Shown: one piece after another, positions 25,234 to 32,003 of the stretch | Layout of the letters: each line of letters opens with the position of its first letter | Position numbering within the stretch: position 1 is the stretch's first letter | DNA from: Burkholderiaceae bacterium | Lineage (GTDB): Bacteria > Pseudomonadota > Gammaproteobacteria > Burkholderiales > Burkholderiaceae_D | Reading direction: 5' to 3' | Assembly: GCA_019751755.1 (NCBI GenBank) | Contig: JAIENA010000256.1 | Location: 1-35,388, forward strand | DNA length: 35,388 bases | Made by a program: the position numbers and the translations under genes | Notes under the pieces: model-generated | What the model saw: the letters and a program-made list of their open reading frames with translations, nothing else | What the model was told of the DNA's origin: nothing | Databases searched by the model: none

Positions 25234-26567
25234 CGACGGCCGTCACCGTGGCCGTGGCACGGCTCGGTCCCTTCCACATCGGGATCGACGTGGCGTGTCT
25301 TGGCGGCGCGCTGCACGCCAAGACGGCGTTGCAGCCGTTGGCGACTCGCCAGGGCGCACTGGCCGGGCTGGCGGCCACGCCCCAGGGCTTGCTGCCGGTG
25401 GTCGATTTGCGGCGCTGGCTGCCGATCGGCGACGCCACTGTGGTGGATGGCGCTGCTGCGGCGATTCTGGTCTTGCAATGCGACGGGCGGCGCGTCGCAT
25501 TGCAAGTCGACGCGCTGGCCGGGCTGGTCGTGTTGGCGCCTGGCAGCATTGAACGGCGACACCAGAATCATGATCCGGAAGAACTGTTCGAGGCGTCGGC
25601 ACTGGTCGGCGCCCTCGGACGGATTGATTTACTGGAGCCTGAGCGCTTGATGAATCTGGCGGCGTTGTGGGCCAAAGGCGTACCGGCTGCGCAGGCACAG
25701 GAGCAGGGCGCCACGGCGGCGGCGCTAGCGGCCAACGGTCCGCTGTGCGCGCTGGTGCAGGCGGCCGGCATGTGGCTGGCGATTCCGGTTGGCTGTGCCG
25801 GCGAGTTGCTGCCGTTACCAGCGCTGGAGCGTAGCCTGCCCGGCACCGGCCCGTCCCGCGGACTGGCGCGCTGGCGCGGTAGGCCGGTCGCCATGCTGGC
25901 GCCGCAACGCATGCTGGGCGCGGGCGCGGCCGCCGACGCCACGCCGGAGCCCTGGGCCATGCTGCTGACGCACGGGCCATTGGCGTTAATGCTGCCGGTG
26001 CAAGCGTTCGCCGGACTGGTGGCGATCCCGGCGACGGTGGCCGACAGCGGCGGCGCGCCATGGCTGTCGCAGTGCTGGATTGACGCGCAGCAGCGGCAGG
26101 TGCATGTGCTCGATGCATTGGCGTTGCTACAGCAATTGCCGGAAGCGGGGTTGTCACAACAGGATGCGACTGGCCGTACCGAGTCCGCCGCCAGCGCCAG
26201 CGCGTATATCGTGTTCGAAAGTGACCGCCGCTATGCACTGGCGCTCGATCAGGTGCAAGCGGTGCTGCATGGCGCGCCGGCGCTGGCTGACAAGGATGTG
26301 TTCGAATGGCGCGGCCGGCAGTTGCCGCTGCTCGATAGCGCGATGGTCAACGGCACGCCGTCGCCGGTGGTGATGGTGCTGGGGCAGGGGGAGGGACTGC
26401 ATGCGCGTGTTGTGCGACAGCTGCTGACGCTGGTGCCGGCCCATACCGGCCGTTTGTATCCGATACCGGGTGAACCGGGGCAGCAGATGTTGACGCTGAC
26501 GCTGGCGCAGCCGCAGGTCAGTTACCGCGTGTGGCAGGCGCCGGTGCCGGGCGGCTCGGCCGCCTGA
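25230..26567 (+). CDS. Triple CheW-like domain scaffold protein
   Basis: 445 residues that divide into three CheW-like units: about 5-145 ([42 protein letters not shown]), 171-300 ([46 protein letters not shown]) and 324-430 ([47 protein letters not shown]). Each has the CheW order: strand pair, RG/LPxxDL-like middle, VD-type final strands. Domains 2 and 3 are diverged, and domain 1 keeps PVVDLR but lacks the RG. CheW links receptors to CheA. Three in one chain, made together with a receptor (ATGA overlap), suggest a dedicated array scaffold or a titrating adaptor. Ala/Leu-rich composition makes domain limits approximate. Confidence 0.75.
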   Translation: MTTAVTVAVARLGPFHIGIDVACLGGALHAKTALQPLATRQGALAGLAATPQGLLPVVDLRRWLPIGDATVVDGAAAAILVLQCDGRRVALQVDALAGLVVLAPGSIERRHQNHDPEELFEASALVGALGRIDLLEPERLMNLAALWAKGVPAAQAQEQGATAAALAANGPLCALVQAAGMWLAIPVGCAGELLPLPALERSLPGTGPSRGLARWRGRPVAMLAPQRMLGAGAAADATPEPWAMLLTHGPLALMLPVQAFAGLVAIPATVADSGGAPWLSQCWIDAQQRQVHVLDALALLQQLPEAGLSQQDATGRTESAASASAYIVFESDRRYALALDQVQAVLHGAPALADKDVFEWRGRQLPLLDSAMVNGTPSPVVMVLGQGEGLHARVVRQLLTLVPAHTGRLYPIPGEPGQQMLTLTLAQPQVSYRVWQAPVPGGSAA

Positions 26568-26580
26568 CGTTACGTCAGGG
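26562..26580. repeat. 19-bp palindromic repeat, copy 2
   Basis: GCCTGACGTTACGTCAGGG overlaps the TGA of the triple-CheW gene (26565-26567). Identical to 23149-23167 but without a TTGACC-type -35 on either side. It could also fold as a 7-bp stem with a 3-nt loop, though no U-tract follows. Confidence 0.85.
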
Positions 26581-26665
26581 GCCAGTGACGGTCCTCGTTG
26601 TCGGTTCTGTGCCGCACCCAACTCACCCCCGCACGATATCCCCGCAGCAAGCAAGCTGTTGGGGT

Positions 26666-26671
26666 TAGAAT
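26666..26671 (+). promoter_or_regulatory. -10 box directly before the EEP-family gene
   Basis: TAGAAT ends 6 nt before the ATG at 26678, the same spacing as the TATAAT before the gene at 3515. No ribosome site is visible, so a leaderless transcript is possible. No clear -35. Confidence 0.35.
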
Positions 26672-26677
26672 CGGCTC

Positions 26678-27487
26678 ATGAAGATTCGAGTCGCCACCTA
26701 CAATATCCACAAGGGTATGTCATACCGCAGCCATCCGCGGGTCCACGCACTCAAGCAAGCGATCGGTCAGTTCGACGCTGATGTCGTGTTTTTGCAGGAA
26801 GTACAGGGCAAGCATGACCGGATTGCGGAAAAATTTGGCAATGAGGCGAATGGCCACCGGCATTGGCCCAACACGGCCCAGCACGAATTCTTTGCCGGCG
26901 ACGAGCGCCATTCGGTCTACGGCATGAACGCGATCTACGACCATGGCCACCACGGCAATGCGCTGCTCAGCAACTACCCCATCGCGCATTGGACCAATAC
27001 CGATATTTCCGACCACAAGTACGAAGCGCGCGGCATCCTGCACTGCATTATTGAAACGCCGCAGCAGCCGGTGCATTGCTACGTCGTGCACCTGGGGCTG
27101 TTCGAAGGCAGCCGCGCGCGGCAGACGCAGTCGCTGATCGACGCGGTGCGGGAAACCGCGCCCGGCAACGCCCCTGTCATCATTGCCGGCGACTTCAACG
27201 ACTGGCGCAATAGCCTCAGCGATACCTTGCGCGAGGCGCTGGGCGTGGTGGAAGTGTTCGATGAGATTGGTTCCCATCCATCATTGAGTGACCTGGTACG
27301 CACCATGGCGCGGCGCCAGGCCGCTGTTCGTCCCGCGCGCACGTTCCCGGCAGCCTTGCCTTTCTTCCGGTTGGACCGCATCTATGTCCGTGGCTTCCAG
27401 GTGGAGGCAGCGCAAGTGTTGCACGGCGCCGCCTGGGCTAAACTGTCGGACCACTCGCCGATTGTGGCGACTCTCCAACTCACCTGA
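26678..27487 (+). CDS. Endonuclease/exonuclease/phosphatase-family protein (YbhP-like)
   Basis: 269 residues of the EEP metal-dependent phosphodiesterase superfamily. Catalytic landmarks: RVATYNIHKG (Asn at about residue 9), FLQEVQG (metal-binding Glu), VIIAGDFNDWR (catalytic Asp/Asn pair) and LSDHSPIVATL (C-terminal Asp-His). It lies 15 bases ahead of clsB, the same pairing as ybhP-clsB in E. coli, which suggests a role on phospholipid-derived substrates; no activity can be assigned from sequence. Confidence 0.92.
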   Translation: MKIRVATYNIHKGMSYRSHPRVHALKQAIGQFDADVVFLQEVQGKHDRIAEKFGNEANGHRHWPNTAQHEFFAGDERHSVYGMNAIYDHGHHGNALLSNYPIAHWTNTDISDHKYEARGILHCIIETPQQPVHCYVVHLGLFEGSRARQTQSLIDAVRETAPGNAPVIIAGDFNDWRNSLSDTLREALGVVEVFDEIGSHPSLSDLVRTMARRQAAVRPARTFPAALPFFRLDRIYVRGFQVEAAQVLHGAAWAKLSDHSPIVATLQLT

Positions 27488-27502
27488 ATCACCTGAAGGA
27501 CC

Positions 27503-28666
27503 ATGCGGTCGGTCAACTTTATCGCTGATAACGAAGTCAAGCTCTTGCACTGTGGCACGGATTACTTCCCGGCATTACGAGAAGCGATCGATGCGGCCCA
27601 GTACGAGGTGTATTTCGAAACCTACATTTTTGCGGGTGACGAAACCGGGCAATCCGTGTTGGCTGCGTTGAAACTTGCCGCTGCGCGCGGCGTGGTGGTG
27701 CGCGTCATTACCGACTGGTATGGCACCGGCCACGGCCAGGTCACGCGCATGGATGCGCAATTGCGGGAGGCGGGTGTCGAGCACCGGATTTTCAATCCGT
27801 GGTTCAGGCGCGGCTTTACCCGTACCCACCGCAAGATTTGCGTGGTGGACCGGCAAATCGCCTTTGTCGGCGGCATCAACATCAACGACGACATGTTTTG
27901 CGACTACGATCACAGCATCGGTCTGTCGGCGCCGCGCTGGGATTTCGCGGTGGCGGTGCAGGGGCCGCTGGTGGCGGCGATCCACAAGGAAGCGCAGACA
28001 CAGTGGCGCCGACTGGGCAGGATGAGCATCATCAAGCGCATCGGCCTGCTCAATGAAATGCGCAAGGTGAACAAGATTGCCCGTGAAAGCACAGTGCAGG
28101 CCGGTTTTGTCGTGCGTGACAACTGGCGTAACCGCGCCACCATCCAGAAAGCGTATTTGCAGGCGCTGGGCCGGGCCCGCAAGAGCGTGCTGATCGCCAA
28201 CCCGTATTTCGCCCCGGGCCGCAAGTTCCGCCGTGCGCTGGCGACGGCGGCACAGCGCGGCGTGGACGTGGTGCTGTTGATCGGCGTGGGCGAAATCTGG
28301 CTGCAGGATGCCGTGGCCCACTCGTTTTATCCAAAATTGCTGGCCGCCGGCGTCAAAGTGGTCGAGTACCACAAGACCCAACTGCACGCGAAAGTGGCCG
28401 TGATTGACGATGACTGGGCCACGGTCGGCTCCAGCAACGTCGATGGTCTGAGCCTGTTCTTGAACCAGGAAGCCAACGTCGTCATCAAGGATGCGGCGTT
28501 TGCGCAAAGCCTGCGCCGCCATATCGAGGACGCGATTGCCGACGGTGTGGTGATCCACGAGCACGAATATGCGCACGTGGGCCGCTTCCGGCGCATCGGC
28601 TATGAAATCGCGTTCATCATGTACAAGTTGTTAATGCGAATTTTTGCTGCAGAGAAATATGCTTAA
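27503..28666 (+). CDS. clsB: Cardiolipin synthase B (phospholipase D superfamily)
   Basis: 387 residues. Two HKD motifs: HRKICVVDRQIAFVGG (around residue 109) and HAKVAVIDDDWATVGSSN (around residue 295), each followed by the GG/GS-N signature. Residue spacing and lack of N-terminal transmembrane helices fit the ClsB class rather than ClsA. ClsB-type enzymes join phosphatidyl groups to make cardiolipin at the inner membrane, with phosphatidylglycerol and, in E. coli, other donors. The hslR start overlaps the end of this gene by 8 bases. Confidence 0.93.
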   Translation: MRSVNFIADNEVKLLHCGTDYFPALREAIDAAQYEVYFETYIFAGDETGQSVLAALKLAAARGVVVRVITDWYGTGHGQVTRMDAQLREAGVEHRIFNPWFRRGFTRTHRKICVVDRQIAFVGGININDDMFCDYDHSIGLSAPRWDFAVAVQGPLVAAIHKEAQTQWRRLGRMSIIKRIGLLNEMRKVNKIARESTVQAGFVVRDNWRNRATIQKAYLQALGRARKSVLIANPYFAPGRKFRRALATAAQRGVDVVLLIGVGEIWLQDAVAHSFYPKLLAAGVKVVEYHKTQLHAKVAVIDDDWATVGSSNVDGLSLFLNQEANVVIKDAAFAQSLRRHIEDAIADGVVIHEHEYAHVGRFRRIGYEIAFIMYKLLMRIFAAEKYA

Positions 28667-29042
28667 AGAAAACGTCCGGATCGATAAGTGGCTGTGGGCC
28701 GCGCGCTTTTTTAAAACCCGTTCGCTGGCCATCGACGCCATCGAAGCCGGCCGCGTCAAAGTCGGCGGCGACCGCATCAAGCCGGCCCGCATCGTCCACC
28801 TCGGTGATAAGTTGTCGATCGACAATGGCTCTGATCAATGGGAGGTGTTGGTGCTGGGCATTTCCGACCAGCGCCAGGGCGCGCCCATCGCGCGCCTGCT
28901 GTATGAGGAAAGCCAGGACAGCATCGCCCGCCGCGCGACGGAGCAGGAGCGCCGCAAGCTGTTCCAGGACCCGGGCGCCGACTATAAGGGCCGTCCGACC
29001 AAGCGTGACCGCCGCCTGCGTGGTGGCCTGTTCGACGAGTGA
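28659..29042 (+). CDS. hslR: S4-domain RNA-binding heat-shock protein Hsp15
   Basis: 127 residues. An S4 RNA-binding domain covers about residues 5-65 (VRIDKWLWAARFFKTRSLAI, GRVKVGGDRIKPARIVHLGD), followed by the Hsp15 C-terminal extension ending GRPTKRDRRLRGGLFDE. Hsp15 binds free 50S subunits carrying nascent chains and helps recycle them. I chose the ATG at 28659 (MLKENVRIDKW) rather than the earlier in-frame start at 28644, because the family begins close to RIDKWLW. It overlaps clsB by 8 bases. Confidence 0.9.
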   Translation: MLKENVRIDKWLWAARFFKTRSLAIDAIEAGRVKVGGDRIKPARIVHLGDKLSIDNGSDQWEVLVLGISDQRQGAPIARLLYEESQDSIARRATEQERRKLFQDPGADYKGRPTKRDRRLRGGLFDE

Positions 29043-29106
29043 CGGCCGCTTGCTTGTGTCAACTGCGCAACAGCCATTTCGTCACATTTTCCCGCGACTG
29101 GCCCGG

Positions 29107-29167
29107 TGCTAGTATGGACGCCGCTGCTCTCGTCAGAGGTCGGCACCCACGACAGACAGCGGGGAGG
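29107..29167 (+). ncRNA. Candidate structured RNA leader (three-way junction) behind an extended -10
   Basis: TGCTAGTAT (29107-29115) is a good extended -10. Directly after it the sequence can fold perfectly: outer stem CCGCTG (29121-29126) / CAGCGG (29157-29162); inner hairpin CTCT-CGTC-AGAG (29127-29138); second hairpin GTCG-GCACCCA-CGAC (29139-29153); joining AGA. GGAGG follows at 29163-29167, then a TTG 5 nt later opens a nine-codon frame. No riboswitch class I know matches. It could be a leader element, a small RNA or chance; conservation is untested. Confidence 0.3.
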
Positions 29168-29313
29168 CAAAGTTGACGACATCATCGTTACATGCGGTAT
29201 AGACAAGTAGCGCCATCCCCGGTGCCCTGCGGTCCGCGCCGCCGGTGCCCGGCAATCCGCGCGCAGCGGCCTGCTGCGATGCACCAATAGAGAGCGGTCT
29301 CTAACAATCCCCT

Positions 29314-29353
29314 TTGACTTTTATCATCTGGTGGATAATAGTACGAGCGTTCG
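29314..29353 (+). promoter_or_regulatory. Possible tetR promoter with operator-like palindrome
   Basis: TTGACT at 29314-29319 and GATAAT at 29334-29339, with a short 14-nt spacer. Just downstream, CGAGCGTTCG (29344-29353) is a 10-bp imperfect palindrome placed where an autorepressor would block initiation. No copy was found before the acyl-CoA dehydrogenase gene. Confidence 0.25.
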
Positions 29354-29423
29354 CAATTCTTTTCACACGAAGGAAATCCAAGTGATGGAAAATAAGATTT
29401 TTCTGACTTGGTGAAAACTTTGA

Positions 29424-30044
29424 GTGGCAACTATTAATACTTCGATCAAATTTATGCGCAAGGGTGAATTGACTCGCGCAGCCATCCTGGACACGGCACT
29501 GGAACTGGCCAGCCGGGATGGTCTGGAAGGCCTCACGATTGGCTTGCTCGCGGACAAGATGAACATGAGCAAGTCAGGGGTGTTTGCGCACTTCGGTTCG
29601 CGTGAAGACTTGCAGCTGGAAGTCTTGAAACTGTATCACCACCGTTTCGAGCAGGAAGTGTTCTTCCCCAGCATCAAGGAAGCGCGTGGTTTGCCCCGCT
29701 TGCGTGCGATGTTTGCGCGCTGGATCTCCCGCGTCAGCGAAGAGATCGCATCGGGCTGCATCTACATCAGCGGCGCCGTCGAATATGACGACCGTCCCGG
29801 ACCGATCCGGGAAGAGCTGGTGGCGATGGTGTCGGCCTGGCAGGGGGCGCTGCTGCGTTGCGTGAAGCAGGCGGTTGAGACCGGTGACCTGAAACAGGAA
29901 ACCGATCCGCACCAGCTGGTGTACGAGATGTACGGCCTGATCCTGGCGGTCCATCACGATGCCCGCTTGTTGCGCACGCCCGGCGCCGTGGAGCGTGCGA
30001 AAGTAGGCTTTGAGCGTTTGATCGAGAATTACCGGAATCCGTAG
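29424..30044 (+). CDS. TetR-family transcriptional regulator of the beta-oxidation locus
   Basis: 206 residues from a GTG, or 196 from the ATG at 29454 (MRKGELTRAAIL). The HTH is about residues 20-65 (LTIGLLADKMNMSKSGVFAH, FGSREDLQ), the usual TetR N-terminal domain; the C-terminal all-helical ligand domain has FARWISRVSEEIASGCIYIS. Members next to fatty-acid degradation genes normally sense acyl-CoA or fatty acids and repress the operon; that role is inferred from position. Neither start has a clear ribosome site. In-frame upstream codons are interrupted by two TGA stops. Confidence 0.88.
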   Translation: MATINTSIKFMRKGELTRAAILDTALELASRDGLEGLTIGLLADKMNMSKSGVFAHFGSREDLQLEVLKLYHHRFEQEVFFPSIKEARGLPRLRAMFARWISRVSEEIASGCIYISGAVEYDDRPGPIREELVAMVSAWQGALLRCVKQAVETGDLKQETDPHQLVYEMYGLILAVHHDARLLRTPGAVERAKVGFERLIENYRNP

Positions 30045-30147
30045 CCGCCAGTAGTCATGCATTAGGCAGTACCGGCGGCTGCACGGCGGCTGTGGGCGAA
30101 CCGCAGTCAGCTTTCATTTACATTGTTATACGCCATCAGGAGAGATC

Positions 30148-31938
30148 ATGGGTCAATACGTCGCACCAATCCGGGATATGCAGTTCGTGCTGCACGAGTT
30201 CTTGAAGGTTGAAGAGCAACTGAAAGAACTGCCAGCCCACGCTGAAACCGATGCCGACATCATCAACCAGGTGCTGGAAGAAGGCGGCAAGTTCACTTCC
30301 GAAGTGCTGTTCCCGTTGAACCACTCGGGCGACCGCGAAGGCTGCACGCACGACGCGGCGGCCAAGACCGTGACCACTCCAAAAGGCTTTAAAGAAGCCT
30401 ACAAGCAATACGTTGAAGGCGGCTGGGCCGCACTGGCCTGCGATCCGGCATACGGCGGCCAGGGCTTGCCACTGGTGCTGAACAACTCGTTCTACGAAAT
30501 GCTGAACTCGGCCAACCAGGCATGGACCATGTATCCAGGCCTGTCGCACGGCGCCTACGAGTGCCTGAAAGAACACGGCACCGACGAACAAAAACGCCTG
30601 TACCTGCCGAAACTGGTATCCGGCGAATGGACCGGCACCATGTGCCTGACCGAACCGCACTGCGGCACCGACCTGGGCATGCTGCGCTCGAAAGCGATCC
30701 CGAACGCCGATGGTTCGTGGGACATCACCGGCGCCAAGATCTTCATCTCGGCCGGCGAACACGACATGTCGGAAAACATCGTGCACCTGGTGTTGGCCCG
30801 CGTGCCGGACGCACCGGAAGGCTCGAAAGGCATCTCGCTGTTCCTGGTGCCGAAATTCCTGCCGACCGCCGACGGCCAAGTCGGTGAGCGCAATCCGATC
30901 TTCTGCGGCGCGATCGAAGAAAAAATGGGCATCCACGGCAACTCGACTTGCCAGATGAACCTGGACGGCGCCAAGGGCTGGATCATCGGCCAGCCGAACA
31001 AAGGTTTGAACGCCATGTTCGTGTTCATGAACGCGGCCCGCCTGGGCGTGGGCATGCAGTCGCTGGGCCTGACCGAAGTGGCGTATCAGAACGCCCTGGT
31101 CTACGCCAAGGACCGCCTGCAAATGCGCAGTCTGTCCGGCGTGAAAAACCCGGACGGCCCGGCCGACCCGATCATCGTGCACCCGGACGTGCGCCGCATG
31201 CTGCTGACCGCCAAAGCCTACGCTGAAGGCGGCCGTGCCTTCACCTCGTACGTGGCGTTGCAGATCGACAAGGAACTGCACCACCCGGACGAAGAAGTGC
31301 GCAAGGAAGCCGCCGACGAAGTCGCGCTGCTGACCCCGATCATCAAGGCTTTCATTACCGACAACGGCTGGATCGCCACCTCGGAAGCGATGCAAGTGTA
31401 CGGCGGCCACGGCTACATCTCCGAGTGGGGCATGGAGCAATACGTGCGCGACGCCCGTATCAACCTGATCTACGAAGGCACCAACACCGTGCAGGCGCTG
31501 GACCTGCTGGGCCGCAAGATCTTGATGGACAACGGCGCCAAGCTGCGCAAGTTCGGCGAAAAAATCCGCGCCTTCGTGGAAGAAAACGGCACCGATGAAG
31601 CGATGTCCGAATTCGTCACCCCGCTGGGCGACCTGGGCGAAAAAGTCGGCAAGCTGACCATGGAAATCGGCATGAAAGCCTTCCAGAACCAGGACGAAGT
31701 GGGCGCGGCCGCCGTGCCATACCTGCGCGTCGTCGGTCACCTGGTGTACAGCTACTTCTTCGCGCAAATGGCGAAGATCGCGCTGGCCAAACAAGATTCC
31801 GGCGACAACTTCTACAAAGCCAAGCTGGCCACGGCGCGCTTCTACTTCGGCCGCCTGTATCCTGAAACCGCGACCCAGATTCGCCTGGCGCGCTCGGGCG
31901 CTGCCAACCTGATGGCGCTGGAAGCCGACCTGTTCTAA
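30148..31938 (+). CDS. Long acyl-CoA dehydrogenase (about 600-residue class)
   Basis: 596 residues. FAD-dependent first step of fatty-acid beta-oxidation, oxidising acyl-CoA to trans-2-enoyl-CoA. Visible landmarks: CLTEPHCGTDLGMLRSKA (FAD/substrate segment), GAKIFISAGEHDM, the ETF-facing MEQYVRDARINLIYEGTNTV with probable catalytic base Glu443, and an extra C-terminal domain (from about 470) found in the long bacterial class. It differs from E. coli FadE (over 800 residues, membrane-associated). GGAGAG gives a good ribosome site. It leads the operon, 103 bases after tetR. Confidence 0.94.
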   Translation: MGQYVAPIRDMQFVLHEFLKVEEQLKELPAHAETDADIINQVLEEGGKFTSEVLFPLNHSGDREGCTHDAAAKTVTTPKGFKEAYKQYVEGGWAALACDPAYGGQGLPLVLNNSFYEMLNSANQAWTMYPGLSHGAYECLKEHGTDEQKRLYLPKLVSGEWTGTMCLTEPHCGTDLGMLRSKAIPNADGSWDITGAKIFISAGEHDMSENIVHLVLARVPDAPEGSKGISLFLVPKFLPTADGQVGERNPIFCGAIEEKMGIHGNSTCQMNLDGAKGWIIGQPNKGLNAMFVFMNAARLGVGMQSLGLTEVAYQNALVYAKDRLQMRSLSGVKNPDGPADPIIVHPDVRRMLLTAKAYAEGGRAFTSYVALQIDKELHHPDEEVRKEAADEVALLTPIIKAFITDNGWIATSEAMQVYGGHGYISEWGMEQYVRDARINLIYEGTNTVQALDLLGRKILMDNGAKLRKFGEKIRAFVEENGTDEAMSEFVTPLGDLGEKVGKLTMEIGMKAFQNQDEVGAAAVPYLRVVGHLVYSYFFAQMAKIALAKQDSGDNFYKAKLATARFYFGRLYPETATQIRLARSGAANLMALEADLF

Positions 31939-31947
31939 CGATTGACT

Positions 31948-31986
31948 GGCGCCGCATACCGCAGGTGTGAGCGGGTATCCGGCGCC
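31948..31986 (+). promoter_or_regulatory. Intercistronic hairpin between acyl-CoA dehydrogenase and fadB-like genes
   Basis: GGCGCCGCATACC and GGTATCCGGCGCC form a long near-perfect inverted repeat around an AGGTGTGA loop. No U-tract, so it more likely sets RNA processing or stability than termination. The ribosome site AAGGAA of the next gene follows 10 bases later. Confidence 0.5.
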
Positions 31987-32003
31987 CCCCACCAAGGAAA
32001 AAC

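Larger units (their letters stand above)
29043..29423. other. 381-base non-coding gap between hslR and tetR
   Basis: No convincing protein gene. It holds an extended -10 box with a three-way-junction RNA candidate (29107-29167), a GC-rich stretch without clear structure (29210-29280), a possible tetR promoter with a small palindrome (29314-29353), and a ten-codon leader frame starting GTG-ATG at 29382. Confidence 0.6.

Noticed and set aside
26562-26610. MerR-type promoter driving the EEP-family gene from the second palindrome
   Set aside because: No TTGACx-like -35 before the palindrome and no -10 at 19-nt spacing on the plus strand.
29161-29210. Cyclic-di-GMP (GEMM) riboswitch suggested by GGGGAGGCAAAG
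   Set aside because: The upstream conserved GGGCAAACC-type stem and the rest of the consensus are missing.
30136-31995. 619-codon minus-strand frame opposite the acyl-CoA dehydrogenase, and a similar one at 31935-33806
   Set aside because: Composition is the reverse-complement shadow of highly biased codons; no recognisable domain.
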